A DNA stretch of 64,000 bases, taken from Bacteroidaceae bacterium (GTDB lineage Bacteria > Bacteroidota > Bacteroidia > Bacteroidales > Bacteroidaceae). Each line of letters begins with the position of its first letter. Within the stretch, counting starts at the first letter, position 1. Made by a program: the position numbers and the translations under genes. The stretch is from positions 1 to 64,000 of the forward strand of contig JAFXEF010000008.1 of NCBI GenBank assembly GCA_017520935.1. Direction: 5' to 3'. The notes under the pieces are model-generated. The model was given only the letters and a program-made list of their open reading frames with translations. It ran no database searches and had not been told where the DNA came from. This document shows positions 54,844-62,590 of this stretch, in pieces.

Positions 54844-55964
54844 AATACTCCTTTACTGCTGGGCAGGTTATAGTTGAATGGTTGTCGGTACAGGGCTGCA
54901 CGCAAGCTTCGGGCAAAGGCCTTGAATACTCCTTCGATGAGGTGATGGTTGTTGTCGCCGCGAGCGCTGATGTGGAGGTTGCACTGCATGGCTGCGCAGA
55001 GCGAATAGAAGAAGTGGCGGAACATCTCGGTGGGTGTGTCGCCCACATACTCGCGGGTGAAGGTGACATCCCAATCAAAGTCGATACGGCCGCCAAGGTC
55101 AAGGAGTACGAGCGCCTTGCACTCGTCCATGGGGAGGGCAAAGCCGTAGCGCTCGATGCCACGTTTGTCGCCCAATGCCTCTCGTAGAGTGTTGCCGAGG
55201 GCGATGGCTACATCCTCCATCGTGTGGTGTTCGTCTACCTCGAGGTCGCCCTTGCATTGTATCTGTAGTGAGATACTGCCATGGTGGGCTATCTGGTCGA
55301 GCATGTGGTCAAAGAACTTCAGTCCCGTATCGATGCTTGTGGGCAGATGTCCGTCGAGGTCTACGGCCACGGCAATCTTCGTCTCGCGGGTATTGCGCTC
55401 TGTTGAGGCTATGCGGCGTGTGCGGCGCAGATATTCGGCAATCTCGCTCCATGAGGTGGTGCACAGGGCGCATGTCTCAGTGAGGCCTTGCTCGTCAAGT
55501 GCATCGGCAACGCTCTCGGGCGACTGCAACAGGATAGCGCGAGCACCGAGGTTCTTGGCCAGCATCACATCGGTGAGGCGGTCGCCAATCACGTAACTCT
55601 CTGCCAAGTTGTATTCGCCTGTGAGGTATTTGCCAAACATGCCTATGCCTGGTTTGCGCGTGGAAGCATTCTCCTCGGGCATGGTGGGGTCGATGAGGAT
55701 ATCGTCGAACCGCACGCCTTCCGAAGCGAGCACCTTGAGCATCATCTCTTGTGGGGGCAGGAAATCCTCCATGGGGAAACTGGCTGTGCCGAGGCCGTCC
55801 TGATTGCTGCACATCACCAGTTGGTAGCCGAGGGAACTCAGTACCTTCATACCACTGATGGCACCAGGTACAAAGTCTGTCTTGGCTATGCTGTCTATCT
55901 GATAATCCACGGGCGGCTCCACGAGAATAGTGCCGTCGCGGTCAATGACGAGTAGTCGGTTCAT
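54840..55964 (-). CDS. hisB: Bifunctional histidinol-phosphatase / imidazoleglycerol-phosphate dehydratase
   Basis: The 374-residue fusion has an N-terminal HAD phosphatase (about 1-165; DRDGT with Asp 8 and Asp 10, then KPGIGMF and GDRLTDVMLA) and a C-terminal dehydratase (about 185-374; FFDHMLDQIAHHG and DEHHTMEDVAIALG metal-binding motifs, and RGDNNHHLIEGVFKAFARSL). The gene order and length are typical of HisB in Bacteroidetes and enterobacteria. It has its own promoter at about 55987 and lies upstream of hisH with an ATGA overlap. Confidence 0.97.
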   Translation of the reverse strand: MNRLLVIDRDGTILVEPPVDYQIDSIAKTDFVPGAISGMKVLSSLGYQLVMCSNQDGLGTASFPMEDFLPPQEMMLKVLASEGVRFDDILIDPTMPEENASTRKPGIGMFGKYLTGEYNLAESYVIGDRLTDVMLAKNLGARAILLQSPESVADALDEQGLTETCALCTTSWSEIAEYLRRTRRIASTERNTRETKIAVAVDLDGHLPTSIDTGLKFFDHMLDQIAHHGSISLQIQCKGDLEVDEHHTMEDVAIALGNTLREALGDKRGIERYGFALPMDECKALVLLDLGGRIDFDWDVTFTREYVGDTPTEMFRHFFYSLCAAMQCNLHISARGDNNHHLIEGVFKAFARSLRAALYRQPFNYNLPSSKGVL

Positions 55965-55986
55965 ACAATCTTTTTACTTTAAGTTA

Positions 55987-55994
55987 CAAAGGTA
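55987..55994 (-). promoter_or_regulatory. -7 box of hisB
   Basis: On the minus strand TACCTTTG lies 23 nt before hisB. A similar box on the plus strand serves the divergent chromate gene, so the 123-nt gap is a shared promoter region. Confidence 0.65.
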
Positions 55995-56053
55995 CAATAT
56001 GTAGATAGGACAACAAAATAAATCGTTTATTTTTTTATTTTCTGGGCTTGTTG

Positions 56054-56061
56054 TACCTTTG
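56054..56061 (+). promoter_or_regulatory. -7 box of the chromate-transporter pair
   Basis: TACCTTTG on the plus strand, just after CTTGTTG, lies 26 nt before the ATG at 56088. Confidence 0.6.
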
Positions 56062-56087
56062 CACTCGCAAAAATAATAGGTACATTC

Positions 56088-56657
56088 ATGATAAGCCTTT
56101 GGCAGATATTTCTTGTGTTCGGAAAGATTGGTGCCTTCACGATAGGTGGTGGCATCCCCATGATAGCGGCGATAAAGAGCGAGCTCGTGCAACGCGGGTG
56201 GTTGGGCGATGAAGACTTTGTAGACATTATCACCTTGGCACAGACGGCGCCCGGACTCTTTGCCGTCAACATCTCTATCCTTACCGGTCACCGTCTACGC
56301 GGCACCAAGGGCAGTGTGATGGCCACCATTGCCAGCTGCTTGCCCCCCTTCCTCATCATCCTGCTGGTGGCGATGTTCTTCACCAGTTTCAAGGACAATC
56401 CTTATGTCATCAAGGCCTTCAAGGGTATTCGTCCCGTCGTGGTGGCACTTATCGGTGTACCCATGATCGACATGCTCAAGGCTACCAAGATGCGCTGGTG
56501 GTCGTGGATGGTTTGGATAGCGTCGATGGTGCTCGTGTGCCTCCTCAGCGTGTCGCCTATATATATATTGATATGTGTCATCGTCGTTGCCGCTTTCATC
56601 AGTTGGTACAATGGACGACAGACAACAGACAATGGACAACGGACAACTCATAATTAA
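56088..56657 (+). CDS. Chromate-transporter-family protein, first half-size subunit
   Basis: The 189-residue membrane protein belongs to the short-chain CHR family, in which two half-size proteins act together. It has the family opening FGKIGAFTIGGGIPMIAAI and the TLAQTAPGLFAVNISI motif, followed by four to five membrane helices. It may move chromate or another oxyanion; the real substrate of Bacteroidales members is not known. Its last 14 or so residues (GRQTTDNGQRTTHN) are encoded by a heptamer tract, so the original tail seems to have been replaced. It starts 26 nt after a promoter box and is followed by its partner. Confidence 0.88.
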   Translation: MISLWQIFLVFGKIGAFTIGGGIPMIAAIKSELVQRGWLGDEDFVDIITLAQTAPGLFAVNISILTGHRLRGTKGSVMATIASCLPPFLIILLVAMFFTSFKDNPYVIKAFKGIRPVVVALIGVPMIDMLKATKMRWWSWMVWIASMVLVCLLSVSPIYILICVIVVAAFISWYNGRQTTDNGQRTTHN

Positions 56658-56676
56658 TAATTCATAATTAAGGATT
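56614..56676 (+). repeat. Heptamer tract at the end of the first chromate gene
   Basis: Nine consecutive 7-nt units (GACGACA, GACAACA, GACAATG, GACAACG, GACAACT, CATAATT, AATAATT, CATAATT, AAGGATT) cover the last codons and the stop of the first chromate gene and the gap before the second. Confidence 0.85.
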
Positions 56677-56682
56677 AATATT

Positions 56683-57231
56683 ATGATATACGTAGAGTTG
56701 TTCCTGACCTTTTTCCTCATCGGCATGTTCACCATCGGTGGTGGCTATGCCATGCTTTCGCTCATCCAGAACCAGGTGGTCACGGTGCACGGCTGGATTG
56801 ACGACACCACCTTTACCGACATCGTTGCCATCTCGCAGATGACCCCAGGGCCTATCGGCATCAACTCGGCCACCTATATCGGCTACGAAGTGCTGGCCAA
56901 GGCCGGAGCGTCAGAGTTCATGAGCATCCTTGGCTCGTTCACCGCTACCTTTGCTGTGGTGCTTCCCTCGTTCATCATCGTGCTGCTGCTTGCCAAGGTC
57001 TACAATCGCTGGAAAGATCACCCCATCTTCCGTGGTGTGATGAGTGGTCTCCGTCCCGCCGTGCTAGGTCTCATCGGTACCGCTGCCCTCAGTCTTGCTA
57101 CCCCCGAGAACTTCATCGACTGGAAGAGCTTTGTCATCTGCATCGTCGCCTTCATCGCCCTGTACCTCAAGAAACTCGGTCCCTTCTCCGTAATAGGCTT
57201 AGGAGCTTTGGTGGGGCTGGTGATATATTAG
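56683..57231 (+). CDS. Chromate-transporter-family protein, second half-size subunit
   Basis: The 182-residue membrane protein is the second CHR half: TFFLIGMFTIGGGYAMLSLIQNQ and ISQMTPGPIGINSATYIGY match the family motifs, and several hydrophobic helices follow. It starts 25 nt after its partner, behind the heptamer tract, and is followed by a hairpin at 57264-57306. Confidence 0.9.
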   Translation: MIYVELFLTFFLIGMFTIGGGYAMLSLIQNQVVTVHGWIDDTTFTDIVAISQMTPGPIGINSATYIGYEVLAKAGASEFMSILGSFTATFAVVLPSFIIVLLLAKVYNRWKDHPIFRGVMSGLRPAVLGLIGTAALSLATPENFIDWKSFVICIVAFIALYLKKLGPFSVIGLGALVGLVIY

Positions 57232-57263
57232 TAGATAACGTTCTCATAGTTTTCTAAGGCTAT

Positions 57264-57306
57264 AAATCCACAGAAAGCCTATTCTTCGGAAACCTTCTGT
57301 GGATTT
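57264..57306 (+). terminator. Terminator-like hairpin after the chromate pair
   Basis: A perfect 12-bp stem (AAATCCACAGAA at 57264-57275 with 57295-57306) has a 19-nt loop and only a short T-run. Confidence 0.65.
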
Positions 57307-57379
57307 TGGGCTATTCTCTCGGGGCTCAGACCCTGATACACAAATACGGTGGATATACTCTATCCGCCGTGACGGAGGC

Positions 57380-58273
57380 TTATTTTGTTTGTATTATGTA
57401 TCTCTTCCTTAGATATCTTAACCACTCTTGCTGTTTGTCTGAAATAAAAATTCTACTTATCGTATCAAACAAAGACTCGTATGTTAAATCAATAAAAGTC
57501 GTTTCGCCGCAATCACTCAGCAATGACTTGTATTCGGGTATAGCATGTTCATGAAAATGTTTATTCCCTTGTGGATAAAGATGTATGTGGTGAAAATGCT
57601 GAATATCACCTTTGCACAACATAGAATACCCCAAAATGTGATTACGCCAAATTTGACGTAAATGGTTGGCTTTTATAAATGAAGTGATGTCTAATGAAGG
57701 AATATACCAGTGCGATTTTTTTGTCATCTGATGGTACAATCCATCTGTATCTTCAATATCTTGCTTCTCCTTAACTCCAATAGGATAACCATTCTCAGTG
57801 TATTTTACTTCTATTCCAATACCTCCAATAGAACCATCAGAAGATGCATACTCGATGAAAGCATCAAAAGACGTTCCGTCATTTAAGTATTCACTTTTAT
57901 TACCAACTCCGGCATATTCTATAAGTATACGATTTATCTTTGATATACCTCCGTTTATTATTTTGTTAAACAGCATAGTAGCTGCATTCAAATCCTCTTC
58001 CATCGGAGTAAAGATGTTGTAAGGAATATGCTCGCTTCTCAACAAGTTGGAAAATAATACAGAAGACCTAAATGCTTTAACCTTACTTTTAATCAGTTCT
58101 CTGTAAATGTCACAAAATATAAGTCCCTGTTTAGCCGCATCGGGAGAAAGAATGACTTGAGGATTCTTCTCGTCATAGAAATCATTCAATACATTTTCTT
58201 TGAATGCGAATTAATGAGCACGTGCCTTTGCTTTAAACTCATCATCATATCGATAAGTTTTCTCTTTAATCAT
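57380..58273 (-). pseudogene. PD-(D/E)XK-type nuclease-like gene with an in-frame stop at codon 21
   Basis: The open frame from 58189 down to 57380 (269 codons) contains DGTSFDAFIEYASS, then GIGIEVKYTENG, which looks like the D...E-x-K core of a PD-(D/E)XK nuclease. It resembles the putative restriction-type proteins of Bacteroidetes, by recollection only. Upstream in the same frame an ATG at 58273 begins MIKEKTYRYDDEFKAKARAH, then TAA at 58211-58213, and the frame goes on FAFKENVLNDFYDEKN. A CAA to TAA change would explain it. It may be dead, or start at a TTG near 58189. It lies next to other damaged nuclease genes. Confidence 0.6.
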
Positions 58274-58288
58274 TATTCTCTTGTATTA

Positions 58289-58494
58289 TTAGTTTAAGTT
58301 CTTTAATAGACAATGTTGAATCTTTCTTCTATGTAGCATTGCATGGTAGTTAGGGTATACGGGAAATAAGTCATTATCAATATTTATCTCATATCGTCCT
58401 TCCCTATTGGAAATGGGGGGGATATGGTGTATATGGATGAACCCTTTGCTAATTCTCCATAAGTTCTTTCAAAATCAAAGCTGCATACAAAACA
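58289..58494 (-). pseudogene. HNH endonuclease fragment (frameshifted)
   Basis: The minus strand shows CFVCSFDFERTYGELAKG in one frame and FIHIHHIPPISN, then YEINIDNDLFPVYPNYHAMLHRR in the next. Together they match the C-terminal part of McrA-like HNH nucleases, which usually read C-x2-C-x-F-DFE-x2-YGE...HH...DL-x-PVC-x-NCHAMLH. A single-base shift lies near 58442, and both late zinc-binding Cys are Tyr (PVYPNYHAML). The 5' part is missing. It is clearly not functional. Confidence 0.7.
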
Positions 58495-58527
58495 TTATCG
58501 TAACATTGACTCACTCACACAGATATT

Positions 58528-59529
58528 TTATCTCCGCTTCAGTTCCTTTTCCAGTTCCAAGAGTTCCTGCATGTCCTCTTCATCGGCCCGAGTGGCTTCG
58601 AGTTGTTTGCGACGGGCGTGGAAGTCATCGTAAATGTGCTCAGCAAGTTCCTCGGCTCGCTTGTTGCTGATGGAGCCATTACCAACAAGCAATGGTTGCT
58701 CGTTTGAGACAAGTATCTTGTCAACATTCTCACGCCAGAAATCCATTGTAAGATTCTGACGGCTCTTGGCACGAAACTCAGCTGTTTCGAGGAAGATGAC
58801 AACGAGTCGGTTGAGCGAATCAAGCTCGTCGTATGTCAAGTAATTCTTGGCGATGATAACGTCTTGCTTGCGCACGATGCTACCCTTCCAGGCTGTCAGC
58901 CCCATATTAGGGAGCTCGGCATTGGCACGATTGCAGATAATCTCTGCGGCGGTCATACTTGTTACCGCGAAGAGCAGCTTGTTTTGTGTGTTGGCATAGA
59001 ACATCTGCGTGGCTTTGTCCGTAGCATCTAGTCAACACTTAGTTTGAACAGGTCGCGCACCTTCTGATAGAAGCGTTTTTCCGAAGCACGGATATCGCGA
59101 ATCTGCGACAGCAGTTCGTCGAAATAGTCGGGACGGCCATCCGGGTTTTTCAGTCGCTCCACATCCATGACAAAACCTTTCTGGAGAAATTCAGCAAGGT
59201 GACGGTTTGCCCATTGACGGAACTGGACTCCACGCACCGAACGAACGCGGAAACCTACGGCCATAATCATCTCCAAAGAATAAAAAATGACTTTGTATTT
59301 TTTGCCATCTGAGGCAGTTGTAAAATATTCCATTACAACTGAATTTTTCTTCTAATTCCTTGTCTTTTAATATATTTGCTATATGATACCCTACGTTTTG
59401 CTTCGAGGTGGCAAAAAGTTCTGCCATCTGCAACTGGTTAAGCCAAACGGAGCCGTCACGCGCATAAAGGGCGACGCTACTGCGTCCGTCCTCGGAGGTG
59501 TAGAGTATGATTGATTCGCCTGTCTTCAT
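58528..59529 (-). pseudogene. RhuM-family protein, interrupted by two frameshifts
   Basis: Three overlapping pieces match one RhuM-type protein in order. The N-terminal part (from ATG 59529, MKTGESIILYTSEDGRSS, WLNQLQMAELFATSKQNVGYH) is cut off by an extra A in an A5 run at 59344-59348. The middle (YFTTASDGKKYKVIFYSL, GFRVRSVRGVQFRQWANRHL) ends at LFKLSVD, where one lost base near 59027-59030 (TAT to TA) makes a TAG. The C-terminal part continues MFYANTQNKLLFAVTSMTAAEI. RhuM proteins are found on mobile islands and their role is unclear. The degraded gene lies next to two damaged nucleases. Confidence 0.8.
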
Positions 59530-59824
59530 AAGTGTTTCCCTTATTGTGCGGGCATACATTTCAATTAATGAGGTCTACCCTATGGTTTACCGCAAATGTA
59601 CGAATTAATTCCGAATTATCTCCTACAACGTGAAATAAAATGTGTTTGCGTTTGGCGGAAAGCTTCATTTCATGTCGAAAGAAGAAGCCTGTCTCTGTTC
59701 AATCTCAATACTGCGATACTCCAGTCTCTATGTAGTGTGACTAAGTACTTCTTATATTCAGCAGTACCATTTTTTCTGAACGCATCATCTATTTTCCTGT
59801 TTCCACGAAGCAAATTCTTAAATC

Positions 59825-59908
59825 ATAAGCTTTGATTTTATATTCAGTGCCTTTGATTTATTATTTATAAGCTTTGAATTATAAATCAGTGCTTATGATT
59901 TAGTTTTT
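59825..59908. repeat. 42-nt tandem repeat, two copies
   Basis: Two copies of a 42-nt unit beginning ATAAGCTTTGA start at 59825 and 59867 and agree at about three quarters of positions. An 11-bp inverted pair (AAATCATAAGC at 59820-59830 with its complement at 59891-59901) is superposed on them. Confidence 0.65.
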
Positions 59909-60030
59909 CGGCGAATACTTTGCAACTTTATGAACGCTGCAAAAGAAGAAATCTGACCTACCATCATCATTAACGGGAGTCAGATATAAGGATTTTTCTT
60001 AACAAACTTATTGTAAGATTCTAGCAGACT

Positions 60031-60051
60031 GCCCCTCTGTTATAGAGGGGC
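60031..60051 (-). terminator. Hairpin after hisD-hisC
   Basis: GCCCCTCT at 60031-60038 pairs with 60044-60051 around a 5-nt loop, 26 nt after the stop of hisD-hisC. There is no T-run, so it may stabilise the mRNA end. Confidence 0.45.
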
Positions 60052-60076
60052 ATGGCAGACGCACCAGAAATATTTC

Positions 60077-62422
60077 TCAACTCCAAACCCTCAACTCCTC
60101 TATCAGTCTGTCGTTCTCCTCGGGTGTGCCGATGGTGATGCGCAGGGTGCCTTCGCAGCCAGGAGTGCGCGAGCGGTCGCGCACGATGAGTTCGCGGGCG
60201 ATGAGGTAGTCGTATAGCTCGCGCGGACGGGCGGTCTTCACGAGGAGGAAGTTGGCATCGCTGGGGTATACCTTCTCTATGTAGGGCAGCTCGGTGAGTG
60301 CTGCAGCTACGCGCTCGCGCTCGGCGATGAGGGTCTGCACCTGTGGGGTGATGTCCGTCGCGAGAAGGCGCAGGGCGAGTGAGAGCGTGTCGGTGCCGAT
60401 GTTGTAGGGATACTTTACCTGTTCGAACAGGCGGATGATACGCTCCTCGGCGAAGGCGAGGCCTATGCGCAGACCGGCAAGGCCGTAGGCTTTCGAGAGG
60501 GTCTGCAGGACGATGAGGTTGGGGTATTGGCCTATCAGCTCTACCATGCTGGGCACGGAGGAGAAGTCGATATAAGCCTCGTCGACTACTACGATGCCGG
60601 GGAAGCGGCTCACGAGCGAGACAATCTGTTCGCGGGGGAAGGCATTGGCCGTGGGGTTGTTGGGCGAGCAGACGAAGAGCAGCTTGCTCTGCATGTCCGT
60701 CGCGCTCAGGAGCGCCTCTACGGGCAGACTGAAATCCTCGCCGAGCATCACCTCGCGGCACTCGATATCGTTGATGGCGGCACATACGCTGTACATGCCG
60801 TAGGTGGGCGCTATGCTGACGATATTGTCGATGCCGGGGCGGCAGAAGACGCGGAACAAGAGGTCTATGGCTTCGTCGCTACCGTTGCCGAGGAAGAGGC
60901 GCGCGGGATCGATGCCCTTCTTCTGTGCTATGGTACTGCGCACCTGCTCCTTGAGTGCGGTGGAGGGGTAGCGGTTGTATCCGTTGTCGAAGGGATTTTC
61001 GTTGGCATCGAGGTAGATGCCGATGCTTCCCTTGTACTCGTCGCGGGCCGTGGAGTAGGGCTTCAAGGCTGCGATATTAGGGCGGATGTTGCTTAATGGA
61101 CAATTAGGGTTCTCTGCGTTCTCGGAGTTGCCAGAACCTTCGGAGGCCACCCTCACCTTCACTGCATTGGCGTGTGCGTCCAGTCCCTCGGCTTCGGCCA
61201 TGCGGATGATGGTGCTGCTGAGGCTGTTGAGGCCTTCTTGGGTGAGCTCCTGATAGGTGATGGCATGCATGAAGCTGTCGAGTCCGATGCCGCTGTAGGC
61301 ATTGGCGAGTCCCATGGTGGGCAGGGTGTGGTTGGTGCCTGAGGCATAGTCGCCGGCACTTTCGGGCGAGTAGTGACCCACGAAAATGCTGCCTGCTGCG
61401 GTGATGCGGTTGGCTACAGCCCATGCATCGTCCATGGCGATGATGAGGTGCTCGGAGGCGTAGTCGTTGGCAAAGGCAACCATGGTGTCGATGTCATCAA
61501 ACACCACGATGCGGCTGTTTTCGAGTGAGCGTGTGGCGATGTCGGCACGGGGAAGCAGGGCGAGCTGACGCACGATCTCGGCGTTGACCTGCTCGGCAAA
61601 CTCCTGACTGCGGCATACGAGCAGCGACTGGCTGTCGGGGCCATGCTCGGCTTGGGAGAGGAAGTCGGCCGCCACGAAGTCGGAGCGGGCGCTGTCATCG
61701 GCCATGATCATCACCTCGGAAGGACCTGCAGGCATATCTATGGCGGTGCCCTGCGCACTGACCATCTGCTTGGCCTTGGTCACATAGCGGTTGCCCGGAC
61801 CAAATATCTTGTATACGCGCTCTATGCTCTCGGTACCGTAGGCCATGGCAGCGATGGCTTGTGCGCCACCAAGTTTATATATGGTGCGTACACCACACAG
61901 CTGGGCAGTGTAGAGCACTACGGGATTGACCTTGCCGGTGGTGCGGTCGCATGGGGTACACAGCACAATCTCCTCGCAACCTGCTATTTGGGCGGGGAGT
62001 GCCAGCATGAGGATAGTAGAGAAGAGTGGGGCACTGCCACCGGGGATATATAGACCTATGCGGCGTATGGGGAGCACACGGCGACGGCAGTGCACACCGG
62101 GCATGGTGCATACATCTACCGCAGGTGTGTGCTGTGCCTTATGGAAAGCGCTGATATTGCTCGCCGCCTGGCGGATGGCGGCTTTGAGTTCGTCGCTCAC
62201 CAAGGACTCGGCTTCGGTAAACTCGGCCTCGGAGACTTGCAGCGATTCGGGGCAACGTCCGTCAATCTCTGTGGTGATGGCACGTAGGGCCTCGTCACCT
62301 CCCTGGCGGATGCGCTCAAGGATAGTGCGTACACGTTGTTCTATGACTGTGTCGTTGTCGGTGGCGCGCAGCATCAGGACAGGCCAGGTCTTCTTATCGG
62401 GGGTAATGTAGGTTTGTAGCAT
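60077..62422 (-). CDS. hisDC: Histidinol dehydrogenase fused to histidinol-phosphate aminotransferase
   Basis: A single 781-residue frame covers two enzymes that are usually separate. Residues 1-435 are HisD (IGLYIPGGSAPLFSTILML, IFGPGNRYVTKAKQ, FLSQAEHGPDSQ, ASGTNHTLPTMGLA). Residues about 443-781 are HisC (IRPNIAALKPYSTARDEYKG, IYLDANENPFDNG, VCSPNNPTANAFP) with the PLP Lys in TLSKAYGLAGLR near 644. The join (about 425-445, SGNSENAENPNC) is encoded by three nonamer repeats; no stop or hisC start remains there. Both halves look complete. HisD makes L-histidine from L-histidinol; HisC makes histidinol phosphate. It lies 168 nt downstream of hisG, with repeat copy d in between. Confidence 0.93.
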   Translation of the reverse strand: MLQTYITPDKKTWPVLMLRATDNDTVIEQRVRTILERIRQGGDEALRAITTEIDGRCPESLQVSEAEFTEAESLVSDELKAAIRQAASNISAFHKAQHTPAVDVCTMPGVHCRRRVLPIRRIGLYIPGGSAPLFSTILMLALPAQIAGCEEIVLCTPCDRTTGKVNPVVLYTAQLCGVRTIYKLGGAQAIAAMAYGTESIERVYKIFGPGNRYVTKAKQMVSAQGTAIDMPAGPSEVMIMADDSARSDFVAADFLSQAEHGPDSQSLLVCRSQEFAEQVNAEIVRQLALLPRADIATRSLENSRIVVFDDIDTMVAFANDYASEHLIIAMDDAWAVANRITAAGSIFVGHYSPESAGDYASGTNHTLPTMGLANAYSGIGLDSFMHAITYQELTQEGLNSLSSTIIRMAEAEGLDAHANAVKVRVASEGSGNSENAENPNCPLSNIRPNIAALKPYSTARDEYKGSIGIYLDANENPFDNGYNRYPSTALKEQVRSTIAQKKGIDPARLFLGNGSDEAIDLLFRVFCRPGIDNIVSIAPTYGMYSVCAAINDIECREVMLGEDFSLPVEALLSATDMQSKLLFVCSPNNPTANAFPREQIVSLVSRFPGIVVVDEAYIDFSSVPSMVELIGQYPNLIVLQTLSKAYGLAGLRIGLAFAEERIIRLFEQVKYPYNIGTDTLSLALRLLATDITPQVQTLIAERERVAAALTELPYIEKVYPSDANFLLVKTARPRELYDYLIARELIVRDRSRTPGCEGTLRITIGTPEENDRLIEELRVWS
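61109..61135. repeat. Nonamer tract at the hisD-hisC junction
   Basis: Three 9-nt units on the plus strand (GTTCTCTGC, GTTCTCGGA, GTTGCCAGA) encode the linker of the fusion. They share the consensus TCCGAGAAC (coding strand) with the dsbD and susC tracts. Confidence 0.7.
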
Positions 62423-62436
62423 ATAAAATTAAATGG

Positions 62437-62585
62437 AGGCCTCCCCTTCCCCTCCCAAGGAGGGGTGACTCGGTCATCGTGGAGAAGGGCTTTTCTTTTA
62501 TAATATATATTACTATTGTTGTTAGGTATACTTTTTGTGATGCCTGCAAGCCCCCTCTCCTTGGGAGAGGGCGGGGGGAGAGGTC
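62437..62585. repeat. Dispersed bipartite inverted element, copy d (hisG/hisD gap)
   Basis: The left arm (62437-62465, AGGCCTCCCCTTCC..., core CTCCCAAGGAG) and right arm (62551-62585, core CTCCTTGGGAGAGG) face each other about 85 nt apart. The pair fills nearly all of the gap between hisD and hisG, without a gene between. Confidence 0.85.
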
Positions 62586-62590
62586 TCTCT

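Larger units (their letters stand above)
59560..60076. other. Gene-free stretch between hisD-hisC and the RhuM remnant
   Basis: About 515 nt without a convincing gene. It holds a two-copy 42-nt direct repeat (59825-59908) and a hairpin at 60031-60051 just after hisC. Confidence 0.5.

Noticed and set aside
59596..59835. 79-residue plus-strand frame
   Set aside because: Low-complexity, no family resemblance; lies in a gap next to decayed genes.
60021..60785. 254-residue frame opposite phase to hisC
   Set aside because: Arg/His/Pro-rich shadow of the HisC coding sequence; no motif.
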